From Ruania albidiflava DSM 18029 (lineage in GTDB: Bacteria; Actinomycetota; Actinomycetes; Actinomycetales; Beutenbergiaceae), in the NCBI RefSeq assembly GCF_000421225.1, contig NZ_ATWL01000002.1, positions 248,001-312,000 of the forward strand: DNA of 64,000 nt, in the 5' to 3' direction. Made by a program: the position numbers and the translations under genes. The first letter of the stretch is position 1. The number at the start of each line of letters is the position of its first letter. Below the pieces are notes generated by a model that was not told the origin of the DNA, searched no databases, and was given only the letters and a program-made list of their open reading frames with translations. Below, piece by piece: positions 9,672-18,690 of the stretch.

Positions 9672-10187
9672 TCAGCCTTGCCGGGCCAGCACACCGGCCA
9701 CGTAGGCCACCTGGCCGGTGTGCTGATGGTCCTCACCGAGAACGCTCATCAACCGCACCGCCAGGGTCACCGGCGGATCCCAGGAGTCGTCCACCACCCG
9801 GTCCAGGTCCGCCTCAGTGACCGTGGTCAGGTACTGCTCGGTCGCAGCCAGCGTGGCCCGGTGGTAGCCGAGCAGGTCCTGGGCGCTGATCCCACGCACC
9901 TGGCCCACCTGGTCGCTGTTGTGCCCGAAGCCGGTGTCATCGGAGGCGAACGGCAGGGCGAACCGGTCGGCCCAGCCGCCACTGGTCCACACCTGCTCCG
10001 TGCCGGCCACGTCGGCCACATGGTCGTCCTGCACCCGGGTCAGGTGCCAGACCAGCCAGGCGATGGAGTTCGCCTCCGGGTCGATGCGGGCTTCCAGCTC
10101 CACGGCTCCCAGGCCGTCGAGCGTGCCGGTGAGCACCTGCTCCACACGAGAGAACCCGTCGGTGAGCAGTTCGGTTGCCGCAGTCAT
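9672..10187 (-). CDS. DinB/DUF664-family metal-dependent protein
   Basis: 171 residues. Four-helix DinB-like fold with histidines placed as in the metal triad of this superfamily: WHLTRVQDDH near residue 48-57 and GEDHQHTGQ near 152-160. Members include thiol-dependent transferases (bacillithiol or mycothiol transferases) and many uncharacterised proteins; in an actinobacterium mycothiol is the likely thiol if it is active (inference). An AGGAG Shine-Dalgarno sits 4 nt before the ATG. A short inverted repeat (10218-10232) lies in its upstream region. It is alone in its transcription unit. Confidence 0.8.
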   Translation of the reverse strand: MTAATELLTDGFSRVEQVLTGTLDGLGAVELEARIDPEANSIAWLVWHLTRVQDDHVADVAGTEQVWTSGGWADRFALPFASDDTGFGHNSDQVGQVRGISAQDLLGYHRATLAATEQYLTTVTEADLDRVVDDSWDPPVTLAVRLMSVLGEDHQHTGQVAYVAGVLARQG

Positions 10188-10322
10188 GGTGCTCCTCTCA
10201 GTGCGGTCACCATCGTTTCGTGCGAGGCACGATTTGGTGCGCTGAGGTGCGCTCTTCCCACCTCGGTGTCCCCATGGTGCCTCAGTCGGCTGTGCAGGCC
10301 GTAGGTGCGGGCTCGTCGGCGG

Positions 10323-11285
10323 TCACAACAGTCCTTCCTCGGTGAGCCAGTCGCTGGCGATCGTGGCCGAGTCCTGCTGGTCGTTGACGCTGGCAGCGTT
10401 CATCTGGATCAGCGCCTCTGTGGTCAGCGCAGCACTGACCGGATCAAGCACCTCCGCCAGCTCCTCGCTCAGGTCGGCGGAGACCAGCGGTACCACGTTC
10501 TGCGCCAGGATCATGTTCTCCGGATCCTCCAGGGTGACGAAGTCACCCGTGGCCAGGTCCGGGTCCGCGGTGTAGATGTCACCCATGGTGATCGTGCCGT
10601 CCCGGATCGCATCCTTGGTGAGTGGTCCTCCACTGTCACCGATCGCAGTGAACTCCACGTCGACCCCGTAGAACTCCTGCAGCCCCGGTGGGCCGTACGG
10701 GCGGGACTCCAGCTCGGCGTTGCCACCGATGGTGATGGTGCCGTCATAGTCGGCGAGGTCGGCGAGGCTGGTGATGCCGTTGGACTCGGAGAACTCAGCG
10801 GTCACGTTGTAGGAGTCGGCGTCCTCGGCCTCGGCGTAGTCCAGCACGGCCAAGTCGTCCGGCAAAGCGTCCGGGAGTGCGGCCGCGACGTCCTCGGGGC
10901 TACGCGCCTCGGTGTCGGGTGTGTAGAACTGCAGCAGGTTGCCGGTGTACTCCGGGAGGACCTGGACCTCTCCGCCCTCCATCGCCTGCAGGTAGGCGTC
11001 CCGCTGCCCGATCTGGAACTGCCGCTCCACGGTGTAGCCGGCGTCCTCGAGCACCTGGGCATAGGCCTCGGCGATGATCTCGTTGGAGTAGTAGGCCTGG
11101 GAACCCACCACGATGGCTGCACCGTCGCCGGAACCGCCGTCGGTGCCGGAACCGCCGTCGGTGCTGGAAGCATCCGGATCGGCGAGGGGGTCCCCCGACC
11201 CACATGCCGCCACCAGTGCGAGGGCGGCGCCGGTCACAAGGGCGCCGGGCACGGTGCGGCGCCAGGAGCGTTGGTGTGTGGTCAT
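10323..11285 (-). CDS. Osmoprotectant ABC transporter, substrate-binding lipoprotein
   Basis: 320 residues. The N-terminal signal peptide ends in a lipobox LVAAC with Cys28, so the protein should be lipid-anchored outside the membrane. A Ser/Gly/Asp-rich linker precedes the mature OpuAC/OsmF-type domain (IVVGSQAYYSNEIIAEAYAQ, LPEYTGNLLQ). The family binds glycine betaine, choline, carnitine or proline betaine. It is the last gene of a four-gene operon, with its start overlapping the preceding permease stop by 4 nt. A longer in-frame extension upstream overlaps that permease and is rejected. The exact ligand is unknown. Confidence 0.9.
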   Translation of the reverse strand: MTTHQRSWRRTVPGALVTGAALALVAACGSGDPLADPDASSTDGGSGTDGGSGDGAAIVVGSQAYYSNEIIAEAYAQVLEDAGYTVERQFQIGQRDAYLQAMEGGEVQVLPEYTGNLLQFYTPDTEARSPEDVAAALPDALPDDLAVLDYAEAEDADSYNVTAEFSESNGITSLADLADYDGTITIGGNAELESRPYGPPGLQEFYGVDVEFTAIGDSGGPLTKDAIRDGTITMGDIYTADPDLATGDFVTLEDPENMILAQNVVPLVSADLSEELAEVLDPVSAALTTEALIQMNAASVNDQQDSATIASDWLTEEGLL

Positions 11286-12055
11286 GAGGATCCTTCCGTT
11301 GCAGCAGCGGGAGAGCGCGAGGTCTGGTCCTGGGCGGTCCCAGCGGCAGTCTCTGCGGGGCCAGGGCCGCCGAGGTCGCCGGGGCGCACCGGGGTACGGC
11401 GGGCGCGAGTGATCAACCAGGTCGCCAGCGCGAACACACCGTCCAGGACGAGCGCGAGCACCACGATCACCAAGGCACCGCCGAGCATCTGCTCGTACGC
11501 GCGGATCGCGATGCCGCGGATGATGTAGATGCCCAGCCCACCCAGGCCCACGTAGGCGGCCAGCACGGCCGTGGCCACGATCTGCAAGGTGGCGCTGCGC
11601 AGCCCACCGAGCAGCAGGCCCAGGCCGATCGGTGCCTCCACCCGCAGCAGGATCTGCCACTCGGTCATGCCCATCGCCCGGGCGGCGTCCACCACGTCGG
11701 GGTCCACCGACTCGACCCCGGCGTAGGCGCCGGCCAGCACGGCCGGTACGCCGAGCACCACGAACACCACAGTGGCAGCCAGCACTGCGTCACCGACGCC
11801 GACCAGCAGGGTGAGGATGGTCAGCAGGCCCAGCGAGGGCAGCGCCCGGGCGGCGCCGGAGCACGCCACCGCCACCTGCTTGCCACGGCCGGTGTGCCCG
11901 ATCCAGTAGCCGATCGGGATCGCGATGACGGCGGAGATCACCACAGCGATCGCGGTGTACAGCAGGTGCTCACCCAGCCGGACGAGCACAGCGTCGGCGC
12001 CCACCTGCTGCTCCGGTGCGAACAGCCAGGCGAACGCCTCTCGGAACAGGTTCAT
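11282..12055 (-). CDS. Osmoprotectant ABC transporter, permease 2
   Basis: 257 residues with five to six membrane helices. The cytoplasmic coupling motif of importer permeases is seen as ARAMGMTEWQILLRVEAPIGLG (EAA loop, about residues 130-152), followed by ATLQIVATAVLAAYVGLGGLG. The ATG overlaps the stop of permease 1 region by 4 nt. A Pro/Ala-rich C-terminal tail of about 40 residues is unusual but harmless. It pairs with the other permease to form the channel of a quaternary-amine importer. Confidence 0.9.
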   Translation of the reverse strand: MNLFREAFAWLFAPEQQVGADAVLVRLGEHLLYTAIAVVISAVIAIPIGYWIGHTGRGKQVAVACSGAARALPSLGLLTILTLLVGVGDAVLAATVVFVVLGVPAVLAGAYAGVESVDPDVVDAARAMGMTEWQILLRVEAPIGLGLLLGGLRSATLQIVATAVLAAYVGLGGLGIYIIRGIAIRAYEQMLGGALVIVVLALVLDGVFALATWLITRARRTPVRPGDLGGPGPAETAAGTAQDQTSRSPAAATEGSS

Positions 12056-12765
12056 TCGGCCACCTCCGCTGCCGTAGCACCCCGGGCCGAGGTGCGCGAG
12101 GAGCGCCACGGCAACCAGCGCCGTCGCCGGGGCGGGCGCCGGGCCCAGGGCATCAGCAGGCGGCCGGCCAGGGCGATCACCAGGTCGAGCACGAGCGCGA
12201 TCACCACGGTCATCACGATCCCGGTGGCGATCTCGGCGAGGATGCCTCGCTGCAGCCCGTCGGTGAACAGCAGCCCCAGAGAGTCGATCCCCACCAGGAT
12301 GCCCACGGTCACCAGGCTCACCGTGCTCACCGCCACCACCCGTAGACCGGCGAGCAGCGCTGGCCCGGCCAGCGGTAGGTCGACCGCCCAGAACCGCCGC
12401 CACGAGGAGTAGCCGATCGCCACTGCGGAGCGGCGCACCACCGGATCGACCGCCGCGAACGCGTCCGCGGCGAACCGGGTCATCAGCGCTACTGCGTAGA
12501 TGCTCAGCGCGATCACCAGGTTCGCATCGGCCAGCACGCTGATCCCGATCACCGGCGGCAGCAGCACGAACAGCGCCAGCGAGGGGATCGTGTACAGCAG
12601 TCCGATCACGCTCAGCAACCCGCCGCGCAACCACCGGTACCGCCATGCCACCAGCCCCAGCGGTACGGCGATCACGAAACCGATGACGATCGGTTGCACG
12701 CTGAGCCACAGGTGCAGGACGCTGAGGTTCCACACCTGGGCGATGTTGGCCCCGACCCAGGTCAC
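12052..12765 (-). CDS. Osmoprotectant ABC transporter, permease 1
   Basis: 237 residues from a GTG overlapping the ATPase stop (GTGA). Hydrophobic helices include PIVIGFVIAVPLGLVAW and YTIPSLALFVLLPPVIG. The EAA-like loop is RRSAVAIGYSSWRRFWAVDL. The C-terminus is strongly Arg-rich (residues about 205-230). An upstream in-frame extension on the same strand only overlaps the ATPase gene and has no coding sense. Confidence 0.9.
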   Translation of the reverse strand: MTWVGANIAQVWNLSVLHLWLSVQPIVIGFVIAVPLGLVAWRYRWLRGGLLSVIGLLYTIPSLALFVLLPPVIGISVLADANLVIALSIYAVALMTRFAADAFAAVDPVVRRSAVAIGYSSWRRFWAVDLPLAGPALLAGLRVVAVSTVSLVTVGILVGIDSLGLLFTDGLQRGILAEIATGIVMTVVIALVLDLVIALAGRLLMPWARRPPRRRRWLPWRSSRTSARGATAAEVAE

Positions 12766-13589
12766 TGCCTGGGTACCCCCTCTGCGAGCACTCCGGCTGG
12801 CCGGCCGCGCCCATCTACCACCACCTGGGTGCCGTTGTGGTCCTCCACCCGCAGCGCGCGCTGGCCTCGTTCGGCACCGATGAAGGTAGCGACGAAGTCG
12901 TCGGCCGGGTCGGCGAGGATCTCCGCCGGGGTGCCCTGCTGGGCGATCACCCCGCCGGGCTTGAGAATGACGACCTGGTCGCCAAGGATGAACGCCTCCT
13001 CGATGTCGTGGGTGACGAACAGCACCGTCTTGTCCAGCGTGGACTGCAGCCGCAGCAGCTCGTTCTGCAAGTCGGTGCGCACGATCGGGTCGACCGCGCC
13101 GAACGGCTCGTCCATCAGCAGGATGTTCGGGTCCACCGCCAGCGCCCGTGCCACCCCGACCCGCTGTTGCTGCCCGCCGGAGAGCTGACCCGGGTAGCGT
13201 CGCGCCAGCGCACGGTCCAGCCCCACCGTGTCCATCAGCTCCAGCCCGCGTTCCTCCGCAGACCGGCGGCGCACGCCGTTCAGCCGTAGCACGGTGACGA
13301 TGTTGTCCAGCACCCGCCGGTGCGGCAGCAGCCCGCCGCCCTGCAGCACGTACCCGATCCGCCGGCGCAACGTGACCGGGTTCAGCGTGGCCACGTCCTC
13401 GTCGTCGATGCGCACCTGCCCGCTGCTGGGCTCGACCATCCGGTTGACCATCCGTAGCAGGGTGGTCTTGCCGGAACCGGAGGAGCCGACCAGCACGGTG
13501 GTGCGCCGGGAGGGCACGGTCAGAGTGATCTCCCGCACGGCCTCCGTGCCGTCCGGGAATCGCTTGGCGACGCGATCGAACTCGATCAC
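12762..13589 (-). CDS. Osmoprotectant ABC transporter, ATP-binding subunit
   Basis: 275 residues. Walker A GSSGSGKTT (about 36-44), signature LSGGQQQRVGVARALA, Walker B ILLMDEPFGAVDP and the H-loop VTHDIEEAF are all intact. Closest in layout to OpuCA/ProV-type ATPases, but it ends about 35 residues after the ATPase core, too short for the tandem CBS domains that sense ionic strength in OpuA/OpuC, so osmotic gating by CBS is unlikely. First gene of the operon (ATPase-permease-permease-binding protein), started by GTG. The promoter lies in the divergent region shared with dhaK. Confidence 0.92.
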   Translation of the reverse strand: MIEFDRVAKRFPDGTEAVREITLTVPSRRTTVLVGSSGSGKTTLLRMVNRMVEPSSGQVRIDDEDVATLNPVTLRRRIGYVLQGGGLLPHRRVLDNIVTVLRLNGVRRRSAEERGLELMDTVGLDRALARRYPGQLSGGQQQRVGVARALAVDPNILLMDEPFGAVDPIVRTDLQNELLRLQSTLDKTVLFVTHDIEEAFILGDQVVILKPGGVIAQQGTPAEILADPADDFVATFIGAERGQRALRVEDHNGTQVVVDGRGRPAGVLAEGVPRQ

Positions 13590-13645
13590 GAAGGCGTAGC
13601 TCCGGTGTGGTGCGGCCCACGGAGGCGATCACGCAACATTCCTCG

Positions 13646-13651
13646 AGCCTA
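13646..13651 (-). promoter_or_regulatory. -10 box (TAGGCT on minus strand) for the osmoprotectant operon
   Basis: TAGGCT read on the minus strand, 56 nt before the GTG of the ATPase gene. It would give a leader of about 50 nt that contains a weak GGAG Shine-Dalgarno. Confidence 0.4.
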
Positions 13652-13721
13652 ACGTGACCGGGTGACATCGGCGCGAGCGCAGCCGCCCGTCCGCGCGATC
13701 GGTGCAGTCGCGGTTCAATGG

Positions 13722-13769
13722 TCGTGGACCGACCTTGCCGCTGGCGAGCGGGCTGCGACAGGTCCACGA
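13722..13769. promoter_or_regulatory. Spaced 9-bp inverted repeat upstream of dhaK, possible operator
   Basis: TCGTGGACC (13722-13730) and its exact complement GGTCCACGA (13761-13769) are separated by 30 nt. They lie 60-107 nt before the dhaK start, in the divergent intergenic region. The spacing (39 bp between arm starts, close to four helical turns) would suit a looping regulator or a dimer pair. No regulator gene is adjacent, so the role is unproven. Confidence 0.35.
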
Positions 13770-13828
13770 TAGGAACCCCACAGTGGTCTTCTGCCCGACC
13801 CACGGGCGGTGCGTGCGAAGGAGCTGTC

Positions 13829-14832
<1,004 letters not shown>

Positions 14833-14836
<4 letters not shown>

Positions 14837-15477
14837 TGACAACTCTGGACGTGACCTGGGCGAGAGACTGGGTCAAGGCGAGCGCCGCCGTCGTGGCGGA
14901 GCACCGGGTCGACCTGATCGACCTGGACCGCGCGATCGGCGACGGGGACCACGGTGAGAACCTGGACCGTGGTTTCACCGCCGTGCTGCGCAAGCTGCAG
15001 GAGGCCGAGCCGGAGACGATCGCAGACGTCTTCACGCTGGTGGCCAAGACCCTGATGTCCACGGTCGGCGGGGCCGCAGGACCGCTGTACGGGACCGCGT
15101 ACCTGCGGGCTGCCAAGGCCGCCGACGGGCAGAGTCTGGACGCAGCGGGCGTGGCGGACATGCTGGACGCGGCCCTCGGCGGCATCGTCGCCCGCGGCAA
15201 GGCCGAGGTCGGGGACAAGACGATGGTGGACGCATGGTCGCCGGCCGTGGCTGCGGCCAAGGAGGTTGCCACCAGCGGGGGCAGTGCCGGTGCGGCGCTC
15301 GCGGCTGCAGCGGACGCGGCCGCGCAGGGGGCGCTGGACACAGAGCCGCTGGTTGCCCGCAAGGGCCGCGCCTCCTACCTCGGGCAGCGTTCTGCCAACC
15401 ACCGCGACCCGGGTGCGCAGTCGACCGCGCTGCTGCTGCGCGCCGCTGCGGACGTCGCCGCAGGCGGGCGCAGATGA
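14833..15477 (+). CDS. dhaL: Dihydroxyacetone kinase subunit DhaL (ADP-binding)
   Basis: 214 residues. The ADP/Mg-binding motif IGDGDHGENLDRGF is at about residues 36-49, with the Asp residues that hold two Mg ions, and GGAAGPLYGTAY near 78-89. In the PTS-dependent system the ADP stays bound and is rephosphorylated by DhaM. The start overlaps the dhaK stop (ATGA); an ATG three bases later is equally possible. Confidence 0.95.
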
Positions 15478-16214
15478 GCCGCCCGACGGCACTGCTGCTG
15501 GTCTCGCACTCCGCCCAGCTGGCTGCCGGGGTCGCCGAGGTTGCCGAGCAGATGGCACCGGACGTGCTCATCCGGCCTGCTGGGGGCACGGAGGACGGCC
15601 GGATCGGTACCAGCTACGACCTGGTAGACGATGCGGTGACCGGGCTGCTGGACGAGGGCGCGCAGGCCGTGGTGCTGCTCACCGACCTCGGCTCGGCGGC
15701 GCTGACCGCCGACTCGGTGCTGGAGCTGCGGGACGATGCGCGGCTGCAGCTGGCCAACGCCCCGTTCGTCGAAGGTGCGGTGGCTGCGGCGGTGGCCGCG
15801 CAGGGCGGCGGGGATGCCGTCGCCGTGCTGAGCGCAGCCCAGGATGCAGCAACGATCTTTGCCGACGACGGCGCAGCCGGGCCTGGTGCGCAGCCTCACC
15901 CAGGTGCAGGTGCTGGGGGCGATGCGGTCCCGGCCGGTGCCGGGACGACGGGGGAGGAACCGGTGCAGCGCACCCTGGTGCTGCGCAACGAGCTCGGTCT
16001 GCACGCGCGGCCGGCAGCCCAGCTGGCCCGGAAGATGAGCGAGCTGGATGCGCGGGTGTGGGTGAACGGCGTGGACGCGGCGAGCGTGCTGGCGCTCATG
16101 GGTCTGGGCCTCACCGGAGGAGCGGAGATCCAGGTGGAGGCTAGCGGCCCGCAGGCCGAGGAGGCGATCGCAGTGCTGGAGGCGGACGTGGAGGCCGGTT
16201 TCGGCGAGGAGTGA
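15474..16214 (+). CDS. dhaM: PTS phosphoryl donor DhaM (EIIA-Man + HPr)
   Basis: 246 residues in two domains. Residues 1-130 are an EIIA-mannose fold with phospho-acceptor His12 (LLLVSHSAQLA). A Gly/Ala/Pro linker (132-162) leads to an HPr domain (165-246) with His177 in NELGLHARPAAQLA. The E. coli DhaM has a third, EI-like domain that is absent here. Phosphate should therefore come from a separate general EI protein, via HPr to EIIA to DhaL-ADP. Last gene of the operon; a strong hairpin follows. Confidence 0.93.
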   Translation: MSRPTALLLVSHSAQLAAGVAEVAEQMAPDVLIRPAGGTEDGRIGTSYDLVDDAVTGLLDEGAQAVVLLTDLGSAALTADSVLELRDDARLQLANAPFVEGAVAAAVAAQGGGDAVAVLSAAQDAATIFADDGAAGPGAQPHPGAGAGGDAVPAGAGTTGEEPVQRTLVLRNELGLHARPAAQLARKMSELDARVWVNGVDAASVLALMGLGLTGGAEIQVEASGPQAEEAIAVLEADVEAGFGEE

Positions 16215-16228
16215 GCGGCTGGGGTCTT

Positions 16229-16268
16229 GCGAGGGTCGGTCGCCCCGGAGCCGGTGACCGGCCCTCGC
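16229..16268 (+). terminator. Hairpin terminator after dhaKLM
   Basis: 13-bp stem (16229-16241 with 16256-16268) with a single G-T position and a 14-nt loop, starting 15 nt after the dhaM stop. No U-tract. Confidence 0.65.
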
Positions 16269-16344
16269 TGCTGCCCGGGACCGGTGTGAGCGAACTCACG
16301 GCACACAGGTGGGCTCTGCGCTCGATGCCTCAGCGCACGAAGCG

Positions 16345-16365
16345 TAAACTTGCACATCGTGCAAG
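16345..16365 (+). promoter_or_regulatory. -10 box (TAAACT) with overlapping 17-bp TetR operator
   Basis: TAAACT (16345-16350) is followed by a dyad CTTGCAC-ATC-GTGCAAG (16349-16365) with perfect 7-bp arms. The dyad covers the end of the -10 box, the transcription start and the GTG start codon. A TetR dimer bound here would block its own leaderless promoter and so also the downstream exporter gene. Confidence 0.65.
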
Positions 16366-16982
16366 AAGATGGGCTGGGGCTGCGGGAGCGGAAGAAGCGT
16401 GCCCGCCGGGACGCATTGATCGACGCCACCCACGAGCTGGTTCGCGAGCAGGGCCTGGAGCAGGTCACCGTCGAGGACATCTGCGACCGGGTCGGTGTCT
16501 CCGTGCGCACGTTCTTCAACTACTTCGACTCCAAGATCGATGCCGTGTTCGGGGTCGCGCCGACCACGTTCGACCGGCAGGTGGCCGAGGTCTACGCCAC
16601 CGGCGGGCCCACTGGCGACCTGGCTACTGACACCCGCACCCTGGTCAGCGCGCTGCTGGAGTTTCCCGGACCCTCCAAGGAGCGGGTGGGAGTGGCCATC
16701 GAGCTGATGAAGGTCGAACCCACGCTGTTCTCCCGGCACATGGAGCTCTTCGATGCGATCCGCCAAGAGATGCAGAGCGTGATCGGGCGCCGGCTGGACC
16801 GGGAGCGCGCTGAGGCAGCTGCCCGACCGGAGCTGATCGCGGTGGCGGTGTTCCACATCGCCCGCTGCGCCACCACCCTCTGGTACGAAGCCGGCAGCGC
16901 CGGACACCCGCGCGACTACATCGACGCCGCCTACCGCGACCTGCACACTGTGCTCGGCCCGCAGCCGCCGCCCGCCAGCTGA
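16359..16982 (+). CDS. TetR-family transcriptional repressor
   Basis: 207 residues. N-terminal TetR helix-turn-helix: LIDATHELVREQGLEQVTVEDI...VGVSVRTFFNYFDSK (about residues 20-58). The C-terminal ligand domain is variable as usual. GTG at 16359 is chosen because it lies 8 nt after TAAACT and there is no Shine-Dalgarno; the frame is open to a TTG at 16350 inside the -10 box. The gene lies 47 nt before a drug exporter, the typical repressor-exporter pair. The inducer is unknown. Confidence 0.88.
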   Translation: MQEDGLGLRERKKRARRDALIDATHELVREQGLEQVTVEDICDRVGVSVRTFFNYFDSKIDAVFGVAPTTFDRQVAEVYATGGPTGDLATDTRTLVSALLEFPGPSKERVGVAIELMKVEPTLFSRHMELFDAIRQEMQSVIGRRLDRERAEAAARPELIAVAVFHIARCATTLWYEAGSAGHPRDYIDAAYRDLHTVLGPQPPPAS

Positions 16983-17029
16983 CGCGCCCACCGAGCCCAC
17001 CGCACCACCACAGACCTCGAAGGAACCTG

Positions 17030-18616
17030 ATGACCGCAGCAACTGCGCCCACAGAGGGCCGACCCACAGTGGTGCTGAACCGGCGCACCGTCTGGCTGAT
17101 CTTCGCTGCCCTGATGTCGGGCATGTTCATGGCCTCGCTGGACCAGTCCATCCTGGGCACCGCGATGCCGACCATCGTCGGCGAGCTGAACGGGGTGGAG
17201 CACCAGGGCTGGCTGATCACCGGCTACATCCTGGCCGTGGCCATCGTGATGCCGCTGTACGGCAAGTTCGGTGACATCTGGGGCCGGCGCTGGCCGTTCC
17301 TGGTGTCGATCGCGCTGTTCACCGTCGCCTCTGCGGCCTCCGGCTTCGCCACCAGCTTCGGCGCCCTGGTGTTCTTCCGCGCCATCCAGGGCCTGGGCGG
17401 TGGTGGCCTGATGATCCTGTCCCAGGCGATCATCGCCGACGTGGTGCCCGCCCGGGAACGCGGTAAGTACATGGGTCCGATGGGGGCCCTGTTCGGGGTG
17501 TCGGCGGTGCTCGGACCGCTGCTCGGCGGTTTCTTCACCGACCACATGGACTGGCGCTGGTGCTTCTGGCTGAACATCCCGATCGGGTTGGTCGCCTTCG
17601 GTATCGCCTGGGTGACGCTACGGCTGCCCAGCCGCTCGGCGAAGAAGCGCCTCGACGTGCCGGGCATGATCCTGCTCGCCCTGGGCACCTCCGGTATCGT
17701 GCTGGCCGCCAGCTGGACTTCCTGGACCGGCAACACCGGCTACGACTGGGCCGACCCGTCCCTGATCGCCCTGGTGGTCGGCACCCTGGTGGCGATCGGC
17801 CTGTTCATCGTCGCCGAGACCCGCGCCGAGGACCCGCTGCTGCCGCTGCACCTGTTCAGGAACCGCACCTTCACCCTGGCCGCGGGCATCGGCCTGGTGA
17901 TCGGGATGAGCATGTTCGCCGCCCTGGGCTTCCTGCCCACGTTCCTGCAGATGTCCACCGGGTCCGGGGTCACCCAGTCTGGTCTGCTGATGCTGCCGAT
18001 GATGGCCGGCGTGATGCTCACCTCGATCACCTCCGGGCTGGCGATCGTGAAGATCGGCAAGTACCGGATGTTCCCGATCGCCGGGATGGCCATCGCGACG
18101 GCGGGTCTCATCTGGCTCACCCGGCTCACCGGGGACATCTCGCTGCTGCTGTTCTCGGTGATGATCTTCGTTCTCGGCGCGGGCCTGGGCCTGGTGATGC
18201 AGACCATCGTGCTCGCCGTGCAGAACTCGGTGGACCCGCGCGAGATCGGCACCGCGACCAGTGCGAACAACTTCATCCGGGAGATCGGTGCAGCCGTGGG
18301 GACCGCCCTGTTCAGCACCATCTTCACCTCCCGGCTGGTGGACAACCTCACCGAGGGCTTCGCCAAGGCCGGTATGACGCCGGGAGCCTCCGGTGGGTTG
18401 GGCGTGGACTCGCTCACCCCGGAGGCGGTCAACCAGATGCCGGAGGCGATCAAGCAGATCGTGGTCAGCTCCTACGCTGATGCGCTGGCGCCCTCGTTCT
18501 GGTACCTGGTGCCGCTGATGGCCGCCGGCTTCGCCCTGGCCCTGTTCCTGCGCGAGGTGAAGCTTTCCGAGACCGCCGGGATGGTCGCCCGCGGCGAGGC
18601 GGTGACCACCCACTAG
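17030..18616 (+). CDS. MFS drug exporter, DHA2 family (14 TM, EmrB/QacA type)
   Basis: 528 residues with about 14 hydrophobic helices. Motifs: LDQSILGTAMPTIVGEL (motif D1, residues 31-47), GKFGDIWGRRWPF (motif A, loop 2-3), FRAIQGLGGGGLM (motif B, with Arg) and GPLLGGFFTDH (motif C, antiporter signature). A proton-driven exporter of hydrophobic or cationic compounds in the plasma membrane. AAGGA lies 5 nt before the ATG. Probably co-transcribed with, and repressed by, the TetR gene upstream. Substrate not predictable. Confidence 0.93.
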   Translation: MTAATAPTEGRPTVVLNRRTVWLIFAALMSGMFMASLDQSILGTAMPTIVGELNGVEHQGWLITGYILAVAIVMPLYGKFGDIWGRRWPFLVSIALFTVASAASGFATSFGALVFFRAIQGLGGGGLMILSQAIIADVVPARERGKYMGPMGALFGVSAVLGPLLGGFFTDHMDWRWCFWLNIPIGLVAFGIAWVTLRLPSRSAKKRLDVPGMILLALGTSGIVLAASWTSWTGNTGYDWADPSLIALVVGTLVAIGLFIVAETRAEDPLLPLHLFRNRTFTLAAGIGLVIGMSMFAALGFLPTFLQMSTGSGVTQSGLLMLPMMAGVMLTSITSGLAIVKIGKYRMFPIAGMAIATAGLIWLTRLTGDISLLLFSVMIFVLGAGLGLVMQTIVLAVQNSVDPREIGTATSANNFIREIGAAVGTALFSTIFTSRLVDNLTEGFAKAGMTPGASGGLGVDSLTPEAVNQMPEAIKQIVVSSYADALAPSFWYLVPLMAAGFALALFLREVKLSETAGMVARGEAVTTH

Positions 18617-18622
18617 CTGGGT

Positions 18623-18688
18623 AGTCGCGAACGCCCTGGTTCGCGGCCGCTGAACCGATTCAGGCCGCAAACCAGGGCGTTCGCGACT
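18623..18688. repeat. Intergenic palindrome, copy 2 (TCGCGAACG family)
   Basis: 66 bp almost filling the 74-bp gap between the convergent exporter and oxidoreductase genes. Outer arms are near-perfect over 25 bp, with an inner CTGAA/TTCAG pair; the core CTGAACCGATTCA also occurs in the copy at 52555-52617. A bidirectional terminator fits its place. Confidence 0.8.
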
Positions 18689-18690
18689 GA

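Noticed and set aside
10218-10232. TCGTGC-GAG-GCACGA dyad upstream of the DinB-like gene as an operator
   Set aside because: Only 6-bp arms in GC-rich DNA and no regulator nearby; too likely by chance to list as a feature.
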